Shown here: positions 7,874-17,226 of the stretch, piece after piece
Position numbering within the stretch: the first letter of the stretch is position 1
Layout of the letters: the number at the start of each line of letters is the position of its first letter
Origin: Mycolicibacterium holsaticum DSM 44478 = JCM 12374
GTDB taxonomy: Bacteria > Actinomycetota > Actinomycetes > Mycobacteriales > Mycobacteriaceae
Length of the DNA: 64,000 nucleotides
NCBI RefSeq assembly: GCF_019645835.1
Contig: NZ_CP080998.1
Span: 558,001 to 622,000, forward strand
Direction: 5' to 3'
Position numbers and translations under genes: made by a program
Notes under the pieces: generated by a model
What the model saw: the letters and a program-made list of their open reading frames with translations, nothing else
Told to the model about the DNA's origin: nothing
Databases searched by the model: none

Positions 7874-8899
7874 GTGAACGTAAGCGGGCTCGAGTGGGCC
7901 ATCACGCTGAGCGTGACGATCGCCGTTCTGCTGTTCGACGTGATCGTCATCGGCCGGCGCCCGCACGAACCGACCAAGCGTGAGACCGGGACGTACCTGT
8001 CGATCTACATCGGGCTCGCGGTGGCGTTCGGGCTGTGGACCTGGTTCTTCCACGGCAGCCAGTACGGGCTGGAGTTCTTCGCCGGCTGGCTCACCGAATA
8101 CAGCCTGTCCGTGGACAACCTGTTCATCTTCTTGATCATCATGGCCAGCTTCAAGGTGCCCAGGATCTACCAGCAGCAGGCCCTGCTCGTCGGGATCATC
8201 CTGGCGCTGGTCTTCCGCGGCATCTTCATCGCGCTCGGCGCCGTCGCGATCAACCAATTCTCCTGGGTCTTCTACATTTTCGGTGCGTTCCTGCTCTACA
8301 CCGCGGTGGGGCTGGTACGCGACACCGAGCACGACGACGACGCCGAGAACCGGGTGGTGCGCTTCGCCCGCAAGCACATGAAATTCACCGACACCTGGGA
8401 TGGCCTGCGGCTGTGGGTGCGCGAGAACGGCACGCGGGTGATGACGCCGATGTTCCTCGTCATCGTCGCGTTGGGCACCACCGACCTCATCTTCGCGCTG
8501 GACTCGATTCCGGCCATCTACGGTCTGACCCAGGAGCCCTACCTGGTGTTCACCGCGAACGTGTTCGCGCTGATGGGCCTGCGGCAGCTCTACTTCCTGC
8601 TCGGGGACCTGCTCAAACGGCTCATCTACCTGTCGCAGGGGCTGGCGTTCATCCTCGCGTTCATCGGCGTGAAGTTGGTGCTGCATGCGCTGCACGAGAA
8701 CGAGGTGCCGTTCATCAACGGCGGCGAGCATGTTCCGGTACCGGAGATCCCCACCCTGGTCAGCCTCGGGGTGATCGTGGTGACGTTGATCGTCACCACG
8801 GTGGCCAGCCTGTACAAGACCGGGGTGCGCGGCGCGAAGGAGCGGGGCACGTCCGACGTTGCCCCCGACGAGCCCGAGCCGCATCCGCGCAAGGGTTAG
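7874..8899 (+). CDS. TerC-family integral membrane protein, probable manganese exporter
   Basis: 341 residues with about nine predicted membrane helices. Both acidic signature segments of the TerC family are present: SLSVDNLF in an early helix and DLIFALDSIPA in the middle; these carry the buried Asp residues thought to bind metal. Bacterial TerC proteins such as Alx, MeeF and MeeY export Mn2+ and help metallate secreted enzymes. The GTG at 7874 is chosen because GGAGG lies 5-9 bases upstream. The gene is preceded by a Mn-type yybP-ykoY riboswitch that can hide that site, which supports a manganese role over the old tellurite name. A hairpin overlaps the stop codon. The C-terminal tail is hydrophilic and Pro/Glu-rich. 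Confidence 0.9.
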   Translation: MNVSGLEWAITLSVTIAVLLFDVIVIGRRPHEPTKRETGTYLSIYIGLAVAFGLWTWFFHGSQYGLEFFAGWLTEYSLSVDNLFIFLIIMASFKVPRIYQQQALLVGIILALVFRGIFIALGAVAINQFSWVFYIFGAFLLYTAVGLVRDTEHDDDAENRVVRFARKHMKFTDTWDGLRLWVRENGTRVMTPMFLVIVALGTTDLIFALDSIPAIYGLTQEPYLVFTANVFALMGLRQLYFLLGDLLKRLIYLSQGLAFILAFIGVKLVLHALHENEVPFINGGEHVPVPEIPTLVSLGVIVVTLIVTTVASLYKTGVRGAKERGTSDVAPDEPEPHPRKG

Positions 8900-8922
8900 C
8901 TGCAACTAGATAGTTCAGCTAA
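8896..8922 (+). terminator. Hairpin overlapping the terC stop, possible terminator
   Basis: TTAGCTG (8896-8902) pairs with CAGCTAA (8916-8922), and inside it AACT (8904-8907) pairs with AGTT (8912-8915) around an AGAT loop, an 11-bp stem with one bulged C. The stem includes the terC stop codon. It is followed by A-rich rather than U-rich sequence, so it is not a classical intrinsic terminator on the plus strand; it may protect the 3' end. Confidence 0.4.
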
Positions 8923-9137
8923 AAACCCTGTTGGGTGCCTTGATTCTGGGCACGAAATATAACTGCGAATTCGGTTTGCGGAAGACCGTTGTTCGGCGGC
9001 GCTCGTCGGTGAAATAGCGGTTCGCGAATTTCGCGGCGTTGGTCTTACCATGGCGACGGTTAGCTGTCTGGATGACCTTCGAAGAAAGTGGGACCTTTCG
9101 TGCGTGACGCCACTTCCGGCACCGGCCGTCGATCGCG

Positions 9138-10421
9138 ATGACGACCGAGGCGGCGAAAGACAGCGCGGCGCCACGGACACCCTCAAGCCCAACCGAGGAC
9201 CGAAAGCACAAGCGGGCACGGATAATCGGCCTCGACGGCATCCGCGGACTGCTGTGCCTGAGCATCGCCATCACCCATGTCACCGGGTACTACACGAAGA
9301 ACACCGCCGACACCTGGAAGACCAATTTGTTCGGCTTCTCGCTGGTGTATTTTTTCGTCCTCAGCGGTTTTCTGTTGTTTTTGCCGTACGTGCGAAACCT
9401 GGTAACCGCCGGCGCGTCGACCCGCATGCCGGACGTCCGCGATTACGCGGTACACCGTCTCGCGCGAATCATGCCGGCATACCTCGTGATTTTCTTGATC
9501 GTCAATTTTGTCCTGCGCCTGTCCTATATCGACAACGCGGCCTTGATGCCCGATGACGCGCGCACGGGCATCGGCATGATCACCGATCCGCTGGAGTTGC
9601 TGGCCAACCTGGCGTTGGTGCAGACCTATTTCCCGGCCTACATCCAGACCGGGATCGGACCGTCGTGGTCGCTGACCCTGGAGTACGCGTTCTACCTGAC
9701 GCTTCCGGCGCTGGGCTGGCTGATCTTTCGGATGCGCCGCCACAGCAGGCGCAACCCGTACCTGGTGGCCGTGGTCGCGCCCGCCGTTCTGCTGGGCATC
9801 GGGTTGCTCGGTCGCGCGCTGACCCCCCTGGTGAACCGCTACGGGGGCACCTCCGACTTCATCCTGCTCAACTGGGGTCCCAACATCGCCGCGGTGTTCA
9901 CCCGCAGCATCCTGACCAACGCCGACAACTTCGCGATGGGCATGTTCGCGGCCGTCGTGTTCGTCGCGATCGAGCACGGCGTGCTCTCCGAGCGCGCGGG
10001 CCGGCGCATCCGGACGCTCAGCGCCGCCGCGATACTTCCCGTGCTGGTGGTGGGCGCCTTGATGTTCGCGGTCGCGGTGTCGTTCGTCACCGCGGTGGTC
10101 GGCGTGGTCGCTGCGCTGATGATCCTCGTCGTCGTCGTGCCGTTGGCCCGAGGCCAGCGGTCCAAGCTGGCGCGCGCCCTCGACATCCGCCCGATCCGCT
10201 ACGTCGGCGAGATCTCGCTGTCGGCGTATCTGTGGCATTTCCCGGTGTTGCTGTTACTCGGCCGGCTCGGCTGGATGGCCGGCGACACGTTGCCGGGCAT
10301 GCTCTACAACATCGCGGTTCTGCTCGCCGTGACGATTCTCGCCGCGAGTGTGACCTACTACCTCGTGGAAAAGCCGGCGATGACCTACGCCAGAGCCAAA
10401 ACCGCGCGAGCGGCCAGTTGA
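9138..10421 (+). CDS. Acyltransferase family 3 (OafA-like) membrane protein
   Basis: 427 residues with about ten predicted membrane helices. It begins with the family signature GLDGIRGLLCL followed by a His in ITHVTGYY, the conserved N-terminal His of acyltransferase-3 proteins that O-acylate surface glycans or lipids. The ATG at 9138 is the first possible in-frame start after a stop near 9104 and lacks a clear ribosome-binding site. The N-terminal 28 residues are charged and cytoplasmic. It stands alone between terC and the convergent YhgE/Pip gene. The upstream 240 bp is AT-richer than its surroundings and contains a CGCGAA-T-TTCGCG palindrome (9023-9035) that could be an operator. The acyl donor and acceptor cannot be told from sequence. 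Confidence 0.85.
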   Translation: MTTEAAKDSAAPRTPSSPTEDRKHKRARIIGLDGIRGLLCLSIAITHVTGYYTKNTADTWKTNLFGFSLVYFFVLSGFLLFLPYVRNLVTAGASTRMPDVRDYAVHRLARIMPAYLVIFLIVNFVLRLSYIDNAALMPDDARTGIGMITDPLELLANLALVQTYFPAYIQTGIGPSWSLTLEYAFYLTLPALGWLIFRMRRHSRRNPYLVAVVAPAVLLGIGLLGRALTPLVNRYGGTSDFILLNWGPNIAAVFTRSILTNADNFAMGMFAAVVFVAIEHGVLSERAGRRIRTLSAAAILPVLVVGALMFAVAVSFVTAVVGVVAALMILVVVVPLARGQRSKLARALDIRPIRYVGEISLSAYLWHFPVLLLLGRLGWMAGDTLPGMLYNIAVLLAVTILAASVTYYLVEKPAMTYARAKTARAAS

Positions 10422-10479
10422 TACACGCGTTTCGGCCTCAACCGTGCATCAACCGGCCACTCGGCCGAAACTAGACCGC

Positions 10480-12492
10480 TCACACTTCTATGGGTGGGTG
10501 CAGCCGCTCCATCGTGTACTGCCGGTTGCGTCGTGCCGACCACGCGGTGGCGGTCAGCGAGGCCGCGGTGATGCCGACCAGCACCGCGACCGCCACCCAA
10601 AGCCGGAAGTCGATACCGCCCACGGTCAACTGGCGTAACCCGTTGACGGCGTAGGTCATCGGATCGATGTGATGGATGACCTGAAACGGCTTCGGGGTGG
10701 TCTCCACCGGATAGATACCGCCGGCCGACACCAGCTGGAACATCAGGAACGCCAGCGTGACCACCCGGCCGACCGCGACACCGAACAGCGCGTTGAACGC
10801 CTGGATGAGCGCCAGGAACGCCCCCGCAACCAGAATCAGGAACGCGACGGTGGCCACCGGGTACACCGCCTTCAAACCCACCCCGACATGCACCACCGCG
10901 TACATCACCAACACCTGGCACACCGCGATGAGCAGGCCCGGCCAAAAGGATGCCACCGCGACGCGCAACGCGCCGAGCCCGTTGACGATCGGCCGAGATT
11001 GCAAGGGTGTCAACAGCATCCAGATGATCAACGCCCCGATGAACAACGCCAGGGGCAGGAAGAACGGGGCGAACCCGGTGCCGAATGTCGGCGCGGGGTG
11101 GTGGGTCACCTCGTCGAGCGCAACCGGCTGCGCCAGGGCATCGGCGACCTGGTTGCGTTGCTGAGCCGTCCACTGCGGAACCCGTTGGGCACCTTCGCGT
11201 AGGCCGTGCGCGAGTTCCACGCTGCCGCTTCGTAGTTGGCTGGTGCCGTCGGCCAGCGTCGTCGCACCCGCCGACAGCTTCTCGCCGCCGTCGGCCAGCG
11301 CCACCAGCCCGCCGCGCAGCTGGTTGGCCCCCGCGCTCAACTGGGTCGCGCCGTCGCGCAGCCGCACCACGTCGTCGCGCAGGCCGCCGTCGAGCGCCTT
11401 GGTCAGAAACGTCCGCAGCTTGCTGTTGGGGTCGACTAACTCGGCCTCCAGCCCAGCGGCCTTGTCCCGCAACATGATCAGACCGTCATCGGTGGTCGGA
11501 TCGATGTCGTTGGCGCGCAGCAGCCGCTGGGTACCTGCCAACGTGTCGCCCAATGCCCGCACCGCCGGGTCAGGGTTCGCTCGCAGCGCGCCGACCACCG
11601 TGTCGACGACGGCCGCGGCCTGTGCCTGGTCGACGTTGAGCGCGGCCACCCGGTCGCTGGTCGACTTGACCAGCCTGGACAGCCCGACTGCCAGGTCGCC
11701 GACCTCGGCCGGATCCAGGCCCAGCCCGCTGACGCGGTCGAGCACGGACAGCAGCGGATCGGTTGCGGTGCCGATTCCCTCGGACAACTGCGCAGCGCCT
11801 GCGGCCAGGGCGGTCGAGCCGTCGCGCGCGGTGTCCAACCCGGCCGACAGCGCACGCGAGCCGCTGGCCAGCTCATGTGCACCGGCGTCGGCCCGCGCCA
11901 CGCCGGCAGCGAGCCGGTCGGCGCCGTCGGCGGCGGTGACCAGGCCGGCACCCGCCTGCGTCACACCGGTGAGGACCTGACCGACCGTCTGCTGCCCGAC
12001 GCGCGCGTTGACCTGGTTGAGCACCTCCCGCGCGGCGTTCTGGCCGATGATCGACGCCAGATAATTGTTTGAGTTGTCGAAGGTGAACCGGATCTTGGCC
12101 GGGCGCGGATCCGGCCCCGCCGGCGATGCCACCGCCGCGCTGAAGTCCTCGGGAATCGTGATCGCGAAGTAGTAACGGCCGTGGCGCACACCGTCGGCCG
12201 CTTCCGCAGCCGACATCTCGTGCAGGTCGAGTTGCCCGGAGTCCAGCAGTGAGCGGGCCACCTGATCGCCGGCGTTGACCTGTTGGTCTTGGGTTTGCGT
12301 TCCGCGGTCCTCGTTCACCAGCGCCACCGGCAGCTTGTTGACCTCACCGAACGGATTCCAGAACGCCCACAGGTACATCGCGCCGTACAGCAGCGGCATC
12401 AGGATGATGGTGGCCAGTGCCAGCCGCGGCAGAACGCCGCGGGAATAACGCTTGAGGTCGGTGCCCAGTGACATCCCCGCAAGCATCGTCAT
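10480..12492 (-). CDS. YhgE/Pip-family membrane protein (ABC-2-type permease-like)
   Basis: 670 residues. One N-terminal membrane helix (about 20-42) is followed by a long extracytoplasmic region of roughly 400 residues rich in Ala/Gly/Leu heptads and repeats of the LxxGAxxLxxG type (about 190-270 and 360-430), then five or six membrane helices in the last 220 residues. This is the layout of YhgE/Pip (phage infection protein homologue) and ABC-2-type exporters related to type VII accessory proteins. The ATG start overlaps the stop of the upstream ATPase gene by 4 bp (ATGA), so the two are probably translated together and form one transporter-like complex. The substrate is not known. It converges on the acyltransferase gene with about 58 bp between. 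Confidence 0.83.
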   Translation of the reverse strand: MTMLAGMSLGTDLKRYSRGVLPRLALATIILMPLLYGAMYLWAFWNPFGEVNKLPVALVNEDRGTQTQDQQVNAGDQVARSLLDSGQLDLHEMSAAEAADGVRHGRYYFAITIPEDFSAAVASPAGPDPRPAKIRFTFDNSNNYLASIIGQNAAREVLNQVNARVGQQTVGQVLTGVTQAGAGLVTAADGADRLAAGVARADAGAHELASGSRALSAGLDTARDGSTALAAGAAQLSEGIGTATDPLLSVLDRVSGLGLDPAEVGDLAVGLSRLVKSTSDRVAALNVDQAQAAAVVDTVVGALRANPDPAVRALGDTLAGTQRLLRANDIDPTTDDGLIMLRDKAAGLEAELVDPNSKLRTFLTKALDGGLRDDVVRLRDGATQLSAGANQLRGGLVALADGGEKLSAGATTLADGTSQLRSGSVELAHGLREGAQRVPQWTAQQRNQVADALAQPVALDEVTHHPAPTFGTGFAPFFLPLALFIGALIIWMLLTPLQSRPIVNGLGALRVAVASFWPGLLIAVCQVLVMYAVVHVGVGLKAVYPVATVAFLILVAGAFLALIQAFNALFGVAVGRVVTLAFLMFQLVSAGGIYPVETTPKPFQVIHHIDPMTYAVNGLRQLTVGGIDFRLWVAVAVLVGITAASLTATAWSARRNRQYTMERLHPPIEV

Positions 12493-13184
12493 CGACCTTT
12501 CTGTCGGCCCTTTTGGGCGGCTACCAACTCTTCGCGCGAGGTGTTGGCCACCTCGAGCTGGGCCCGTACGCCGTCGTGGCTGACCCCGTTGACCGTCGTC
12601 GTCACCACCGTCTGTGTCTCGCCCAGCGCGATCAGCCGGTTCAGCACGGTCTCGCGGTGACGGTCGCTGGTGACGTGGTCGAGGTCGCCCACCACCAGCA
12701 GCGGCGGCCGTTTGGTGTTGGCCAGCGCGATCCGCAACAGCAACCGGTCGCTCTCGCTGAGTTCCTCGACGAACTCATCCAGCGGCGGCGACGGCAGCTC
12801 CCCGAACACCGGACCGCACACCGCGTCGACGTCGGCCGGCCCGGCCCGGCGCACCAGCCGGTACCACGCGGCGTCCCAGCGCAGCTGTTCGGTGACCAGA
12901 TCGGCCACGGTGACCGACTCGGCGACCGCGTCGAGCTCGTCGAAACCGGCGAGTGCCGCGGACCGGAAGATGTCGTCGACGTCGGTGCGGCCGAACACCG
13001 AAAGCGAGCCGCTCTGCGGTTTCATCCGGCCGGCCAACGTCATCAGCAGAGCGGTGCGTCCCGAACCGCTCGGGCACACCAGGACGGTGACCCCGCCCGC
13101 GTCGATCTCCACATCGACCGGCCCGTACACCGGGCCCCACGGACCCGAGACCGTGATGCCGCGAGCAATCACCTTGTCCGACAC
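12489..13184 (-). CDS. Degenerate ABC-transporter ATP-binding protein partnered with YhgE/Pip
   Basis: 231 residues with an ABC-ATPase fold. Several key residues depart from the consensus: the P-loop reads CPSGSGRTA (37-45) with Arg43 in place of the Walker A lysine, and the signature region reads LSESDRLLL rather than LSGGQ. Walker B-like LLVVGDLD is present. The GTG at 13184 is chosen because GGGAGGT lies just upstream; the longer reading to 13424 is antisense to ppa. Its stop overlaps the start of the YhgE/Pip gene. It may bind ATP weakly or act as a structural subunit. Coupling to a permease-like protein supports a transporter pair, function unknown. Confidence 0.78.
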   Translation of the reverse strand: MSDKVIARGITVSGPWGPVYGPVDVEIDAGGVTVLVCPSGSGRTALLMTLAGRMKPQSGSLSVFGRTDVDDIFRSAALAGFDELDAVAESVTVADLVTEQLRWDAAWYRLVRRAGPADVDAVCGPVFGELPSPPLDEFVEELSESDRLLLRIALANTKRPPLLVVGDLDHVTSDRHRETVLNRLIALGETQTVVTTTVNGVSHDGVRAQLEVANTSREELVAAQKGRQKGR

Positions 13185-13213
13185 CGCGACCTCCCGCGCC
13201 CTGGGCGCTGTTT

Positions 13214-13702
13214 TCAGTGAGCCTGCGTTTTGAACCGGTCGATCGACGCCTTCACCTCGGCCTCGGCCTTGTCCCGGCCCACCCAGTCGGCGGCCTTGAC
13301 GAACTTGTTCGGCTCGAGGTCCTTGTAGTGCACGAAGAAGTGCTTGATCTCCTCGAGCACCTGCGCGGGCACGTCGGCGAGATCCTGGATGTGGTCCCAG
13401 CGCTTGTCGCCCGCGGGGACGCACAGCACCTTGTCGTCACCGCCGGCCTCGTCGGTCATCTGGAACATGGCCACCGGGCGGGCCTCCACCAGGCAGCCGG
13501 GGAACAGCGGCTCGGGCAGCAGCACCAGCGCGTCCAGCGGGTCACCGTCCTCGCCGAGGGTGTCGTCGATGAACCCGTAGTCGGTCGGATAGCCCATCGA
13601 GGTGTAGAGGTAGCGGTCCAGCTTCACCCGTCCGGTGTCGTGATCCACCTCGTACTTGTTGCGCGAACCCTTCGGGATCTCGATGACTACGTCGAACTCC
13701 AC
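13214..13702 (-). CDS. ppa: Inorganic pyrophosphatase
   Basis: 162 residues, family I soluble pyrophosphatase, which hydrolyses PPi from biosynthetic reactions in the cytosol. [15 protein letters not shown] at the N terminus, the DYGFI block and the metal-binding DGDPLD (DxDPxD) signature are all intact, as is the downstream [12 protein letters not shown]. Length and sequence agree with M. tuberculosis Ppa (Rv3628). The start is GTG with AGGAG upstream. It is transcribed divergently from dacB; the 98-bp gap must hold both promoters. Confidence 0.96.
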   Translation of the reverse strand: MEFDVVIEIPKGSRNKYEVDHDTGRVKLDRYLYTSMGYPTDYGFIDDTLGEDGDPLDALVLLPEPLFPGCLVEARPVAMFQMTDEAGGDDKVLCVPAGDKRWDHIQDLADVPAQVLEEIKHFFVHYKDLEPNKFVKAADWVGRDKAEAEVKASIDRFKTQAH

Positions 13703-13800
13703 CGGCGGCTCCTTGCCCTGTGCGAACGGTCTTGGGGACGGGCATCACCCTAATGGAGCGATACGCTGCTCTACGGGGCGGTCGACAGATCAGGAGAGTT

Positions 13801-15177
13801 ATGCGGCCCACGAGGTGGGGGCCATCGACCCATGTGTTGGTCGGGGTGGTCGTGCTGGCGCTGGTCGCCGTCGTGGTGGCGGCGGCAGCCGTGTTGACGA
13901 CGGGCGACACCGACGCGGCGGCGATCAAGCCGACGCCGCCGGCCGCCACCGCCGAACCGGGTGTCGTCCCGGTGTCGGACTCCGCGCCCAAGCCCAGGCC
14001 TGACCTGCTGGCATCCGTGCTGGCCCCCGCGCTGGCCGACCCGAACCTCGGCCATCTCACCGGCCGCATCGCCGACGCGATCACCGGCGACCAACTGTGG
14101 GAGCGGGGCGCCGACGTGCCGATGCAGCCCGCGTCGACCAACAAGACGCTCACAACGGCCGCCGCGCTGCTGGCCCTCGACCGCGACGCCCGGCTGACCA
14201 CCCGGGTGCTGACCGGCGACCGGCCCGGCGTCGTGGTGCTCAAGGGCGGCGGTGACCCGACGCTGTCGGCGGCGCCAAAGAACCAGGACACCTGGTACCG
14301 CGACGCCGCACGCATCAGCGATCTGGCCGACCAGGTGCGCCGCAGCGGCATCGACGCGACCGCCGTTCAGGTCGACATCAGCGCCTACAGCGGGCCCACG
14401 ATGGCGCACGGCTGGGACCCCGCCGACATCGACGGCGGCGACATCGCGCCGATGGAGGCGGTGATGCTCGACGCCGGGCGCACCCAGCCGGTCAGCGTCG
14501 ACTCGACCCGGTCGACCACGCCCGCGCTGGACGCGGGCCGCGCGCTGGCGGTGGCGCTGGAAGTCGACCCGGCGAAGGTCACTGTCCTGGCCGGCCCTTC
14601 GCGCGGCGGCAAGGAGATCGCGGCGGTGCAGTCGCCGCCGCTGATCAACCGGCTGCGCGAGATGATGAACGCCTCCGACAACGTGATGGCCGAGGCGATC
14701 GGTCGTGAGGTGGCCGCCGCGGCGGGCAAACCGCAGAGCTTCGACGGCGCCGCCAGTGCCGTGCTCGACGAGTTGAAGGCCGCGGGCGTCGACACCGCCG
14801 GGGCGAGGTTGTTCGACTCCAGCGGGCTGTCCGTCGACGACCGGCTCACCGCCAAGACGCTCGACGAGGTGGTCAGCGTCGCGGTCGGTGACGAGTACCC
14901 CCGGCTGCGGCCGCTGGTGGACCTGGTGCCGATCGCGGGCGGCAGCGGAACGTTGTCCAACCGCTTCCTCGACACCGAACCGGGCCGGGACGCCGCGGGG
15001 TTCCTGCGGGCCAAGACCGGATCGTTGACCGGAACCAACACGCTGGCAGGGTTTCTCACCGACGCGAGCGGGCGGGTGTTGACGTTCGCGTTCATCTCCA
15101 ACGACGCGGGCCCGATGGGCCGCGTCGCGCTGGACCACCTGGCCGCCACGCTGCGGTCGTGCGGATGCAGCGCATGA
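13801..15177 (+). CDS. dacB: D-alanyl-D-alanine carboxypeptidase/endopeptidase (PBP4 family)
   Basis: 458 residues with an N-terminal membrane anchor (about residues 10-35), so it acts on peptidoglycan outside the membrane. The three penicillin-binding motifs are present in order: SxxK as STNK in PASTNKTL, SDN in NASDNVMAEA, and KTG in RAKTGSL. The PBP4/S13 family removes terminal D-Ala or cuts cross-links. The ATG at 13801 is preceded by AGGAG; readings starting at 13720 lack a site. It corresponds to M. tuberculosis Rv3627c in place and length. Its stop overlaps the start of the next gene (ATGA), so the zincin downstream is probably translated with it. Confidence 0.94.
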   Translation: MRPTRWGPSTHVLVGVVVLALVAVVVAAAAVLTTGDTDAAAIKPTPPAATAEPGVVPVSDSAPKPRPDLLASVLAPALADPNLGHLTGRIADAITGDQLWERGADVPMQPASTNKTLTTAAALLALDRDARLTTRVLTGDRPGVVVLKGGGDPTLSAAPKNQDTWYRDAARISDLADQVRRSGIDATAVQVDISAYSGPTMAHGWDPADIDGGDIAPMEAVMLDAGRTQPVSVDSTRSTTPALDAGRALAVALEVDPAKVTVLAGPSRGGKEIAAVQSPPLINRLREMMNASDNVMAEAIGREVAAAAGKPQSFDGAASAVLDELKAAGVDTAGARLFDSSGLSVDDRLTAKTLDEVVSVAVGDEYPRLRPLVDLVPIAGGSGTLSNRFLDTEPGRDAAGFLRAKTGSLTGTNTLAGFLTDASGRVLTFAFISNDAGPMGRVALDHLAATLRSCGCSA

Positions 15178-16238
15178 GCCCGGCCACCGAAACCAAGGTC
15201 ACCGTCGGACGCGCCGTCGACTGGGACTTCGCCGCCACCGTCGGCGCCAAACTGGCCAGGCCCGGCCCTGCCACCACCGACTACACCCGCCAGCAGGTCA
15301 TCGACCAACTCAGTGAGGCGTCACGGTCGGCCGAACTGCCGGTGCGCGACGTCACCGGGCTCACCGAGGGCGGCGAGATCCCCGAGGCGCGCGTCGTCGA
15401 CCGTGCCGAGTGGGTGCGGGCCGCCACCAAATCGATGCGCGTGATGACCGGCGGCTCCGACGAGGGCGGGAGTCCGCCAGGCTTCCTCACCGGCCGTATC
15501 ACCGGCGCCCAGACAGGCGCCGTGCTGGCGTTCGTGTCGTCGGGCATCCTCGGCCAGTACGATCCGTTCGGCCGTGACGGCGGTGAGCTTCTGTTGGTGT
15601 ACCCGAACGTGATCGCGGTGGAACGCCAACTGCGGGTGCAGCCCTACGACTTTCGGCTGTGGGTGTGCCTGCACGAGGTCACCCACCGGGTGCAGTTCCG
15701 TGCCAACCCGTGGCTGGCCGACCACATGTCGGGAGCGCTGGCCGTGCTCACCGACGAAACCGAGAACGACGTCACCGAGGTGATCGGCAGGCTCGCCGAG
15801 TTCGTCCGTGCGCGACGCGCGGATAACGGTGTCGCCGAACCGAATTCGGAAGGCGTGGTCGGCCTGCTGCGCGCGGTGCAATCCGAGCCGCAGCGCAAGG
15901 CGCTGGACCAGTTGCTGGTGCTGGGCACGCTGCTGGAGGGGCACGCCGACCATGTGATGGACGCGGTCGGGCCCGCGGTGGTGCCGTCGGTGGCCACCAT
16001 CCGGCGCCGGTTCGACGAACGCCGCCGCCGCAAACAGCCACCGCTGCAACGGTTGGTGCGGGCGCTGCTGGGGTTCGACGCCAAGCTCAACCAGTACACG
16101 CGCGGCAAGGCGTTCGTCGACCACGTGGTGTCCACGGTGGGCATGCAACGGTTCAACGCCGTCTGGTCGGGGCCCGAAAACCTGCCGTTGCCAACCGAAA
16201 TCGACGAGCCGCAACAATGGATCGACCGGGTGCTCTAG
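15174..16238 (+). CDS. Zincin-type metalloprotease-like protein (DUF2342, Rv3626c family)
   Basis: 354 residues. A HEVTH zinc-binding motif (HExxH, in CLHEVTHRVQF) lies near the middle, followed by a conserved Ala/Asp-rich helical region and a C-terminal Arg-rich segment. The family is widespread in actinobacteria, has been labelled coenzyme F420 biosynthesis-associated, and has no established reaction. No signal peptide is visible. The ATG at 15174 sits within the dacB stop (ATGA), and the 3' end overlaps tilS by 22 bp, so this gene is embedded in a dacB-zincin-tilS-hpt unit. It matches M. tuberculosis Rv3626c. Protease activity is inferred from the motif only. Confidence 0.85.
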   Translation: MSPATETKVTVGRAVDWDFAATVGAKLARPGPATTDYTRQQVIDQLSEASRSAELPVRDVTGLTEGGEIPEARVVDRAEWVRAATKSMRVMTGGSDEGGSPPGFLTGRITGAQTGAVLAFVSSGILGQYDPFGRDGGELLLVYPNVIAVERQLRVQPYDFRLWVCLHEVTHRVQFRANPWLADHMSGALAVLTDETENDVTEVIGRLAEFVRARRADNGVAEPNSEGVVGLLRAVQSEPQRKALDQLLVLGTLLEGHADHVMDAVGPAVVPSVATIRRRFDERRRRKQPPLQRLVRALLGFDAKLNQYTRGKAFVDHVVSTVGMQRFNAVWSGPENLPLPTEIDEPQQWIDRVL

Positions 16239-17179
16239 CCGCGCTGCATGCCGCGGTCAGCGCCTTTGCCCGCGACTTCTGCGCAGCCGACGAGCGCTGG
16301 TGCGTTGCGCTGTCCGGCGGGGCCGACTCGCTGGCGCTGACGGCGGCCGCGGCCAAGCTCAAACCGACCACCGCCCTCGTCGTCGACCACCAACTGCAGC
16401 CGAACTCCGCCGCGGTGGCCGCCACCGCCGGCGAGCAGGCGCTGACGTTGGGATGCGTTGGTGCCCAGGTGATTCGCGTCGACGTCGGCGCCGAGGGGGG
16501 CCCGGAGGCCGCGGCGCGCACGGCGCGGTACCGGGCGCTGGAGCAGGCCAGGGGCGGCGCACCGGTGCTGCTGGGCCACACGCTCGACGATCAGGCCGAA
16601 ACCGTGCTGCTCGGGCTCGGCCGGGGCTCGGGGCCGCGGTCGATCGCCGGGATGCGGGCCAGCGACCCGCCGTGGGGCCGGCCGCTGCTGGGGCTGCGGC
16701 GCAGCGTGACGCGGGCGGCGTGCGCCGAACTCGGCGTGGCGCCGTGGCAGGACCCGCACAACAGCGACCGCCGCTTCACCCGGGTGCGGCTGCGCACCGA
16801 GGTGCTTCCGCTGCTCGAGGACGTGCTGGGCGGCGGCGTGGCCGACGCGTTGGCGCGCACCGCGGCCGCGCTGCGCGCCGACACCGACGCGCTCGACGAC
16901 CTGGCCCGGCAGGCGTTGGCTGAGGCGGGGTCGGGCACCGGGCTGGACACCACGAGGCTGGCCGTTTTGCCGGAGGCCATCCGGCGCCGGGTCATTCGCG
17001 GCTGGCTGCTCGCAGGCGGGGCCAGCGGTCTGACCGACAAGCACATTCGCGGCGTCGACACCCTGGTCATGGCGTGGCGCGGGCAGGGCGGGGTGGCGGT
17101 GGGATCGCCGCTGCGCAACCAGCGGCTGATCGCGGCGCGCCGTGACGGGGTGCTGAGCCTGCACACCGAACCGGTCTAA
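16217..17179 (+). CDS. tilS: tRNA(Ile)-lysidine synthetase TilS
   Basis: 320 residues. The PP-loop ATP pyrophosphatase motif SGGADS is at about residues 34-39. The family modifies C34 of tRNA-Ile(CAU) to lysidine using ATP and lysine, letting it read AUA codons. The N-terminal catalytic domain is complete, with the family's [10 protein letters not shown] block. The C-terminal part is shorter than in E. coli TilS, as is normal in mycobacteria (Rv3625c, mesJ). The ATG at 16217 lies inside the zincin 3' end, and hpt follows within 50 bp, the widely conserved tilS-hpt pairing. Confidence 0.95.
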   Translation: MDRPGALAALHAAVSAFARDFCAADERWCVALSGGADSLALTAAAAKLKPTTALVVDHQLQPNSAAVAATAGEQALTLGCVGAQVIRVDVGAEGGPEAAARTARYRALEQARGGAPVLLGHTLDDQAETVLLGLGRGSGPRSIAGMRASDPPWGRPLLGLRRSVTRAACAELGVAPWQDPHNSDRRFTRVRLRTEVLPLLEDVLGGGVADALARTAAALRADTDALDDLARQALAEAGSGTGLDTTRLAVLPEAIRRRVIRGWLLAGGASGLTDKHIRGVDTLVMAWRGQGGVAVGSPLRNQRLIAARRDGVLSLHTEPV

Positions 17180-17226
17180 GACACCGCGCCTTGGTCGGCG
17201 GATCGGTCACATGGCACGCTGTGGGC

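Noticed and set aside
6932..8905. Minus-strand open frame of 657 codons across terC and the synthetase start
   Set aside because: Antisense to terC with charged, low-complexity translation; terC is supported by family motifs and a riboswitch.
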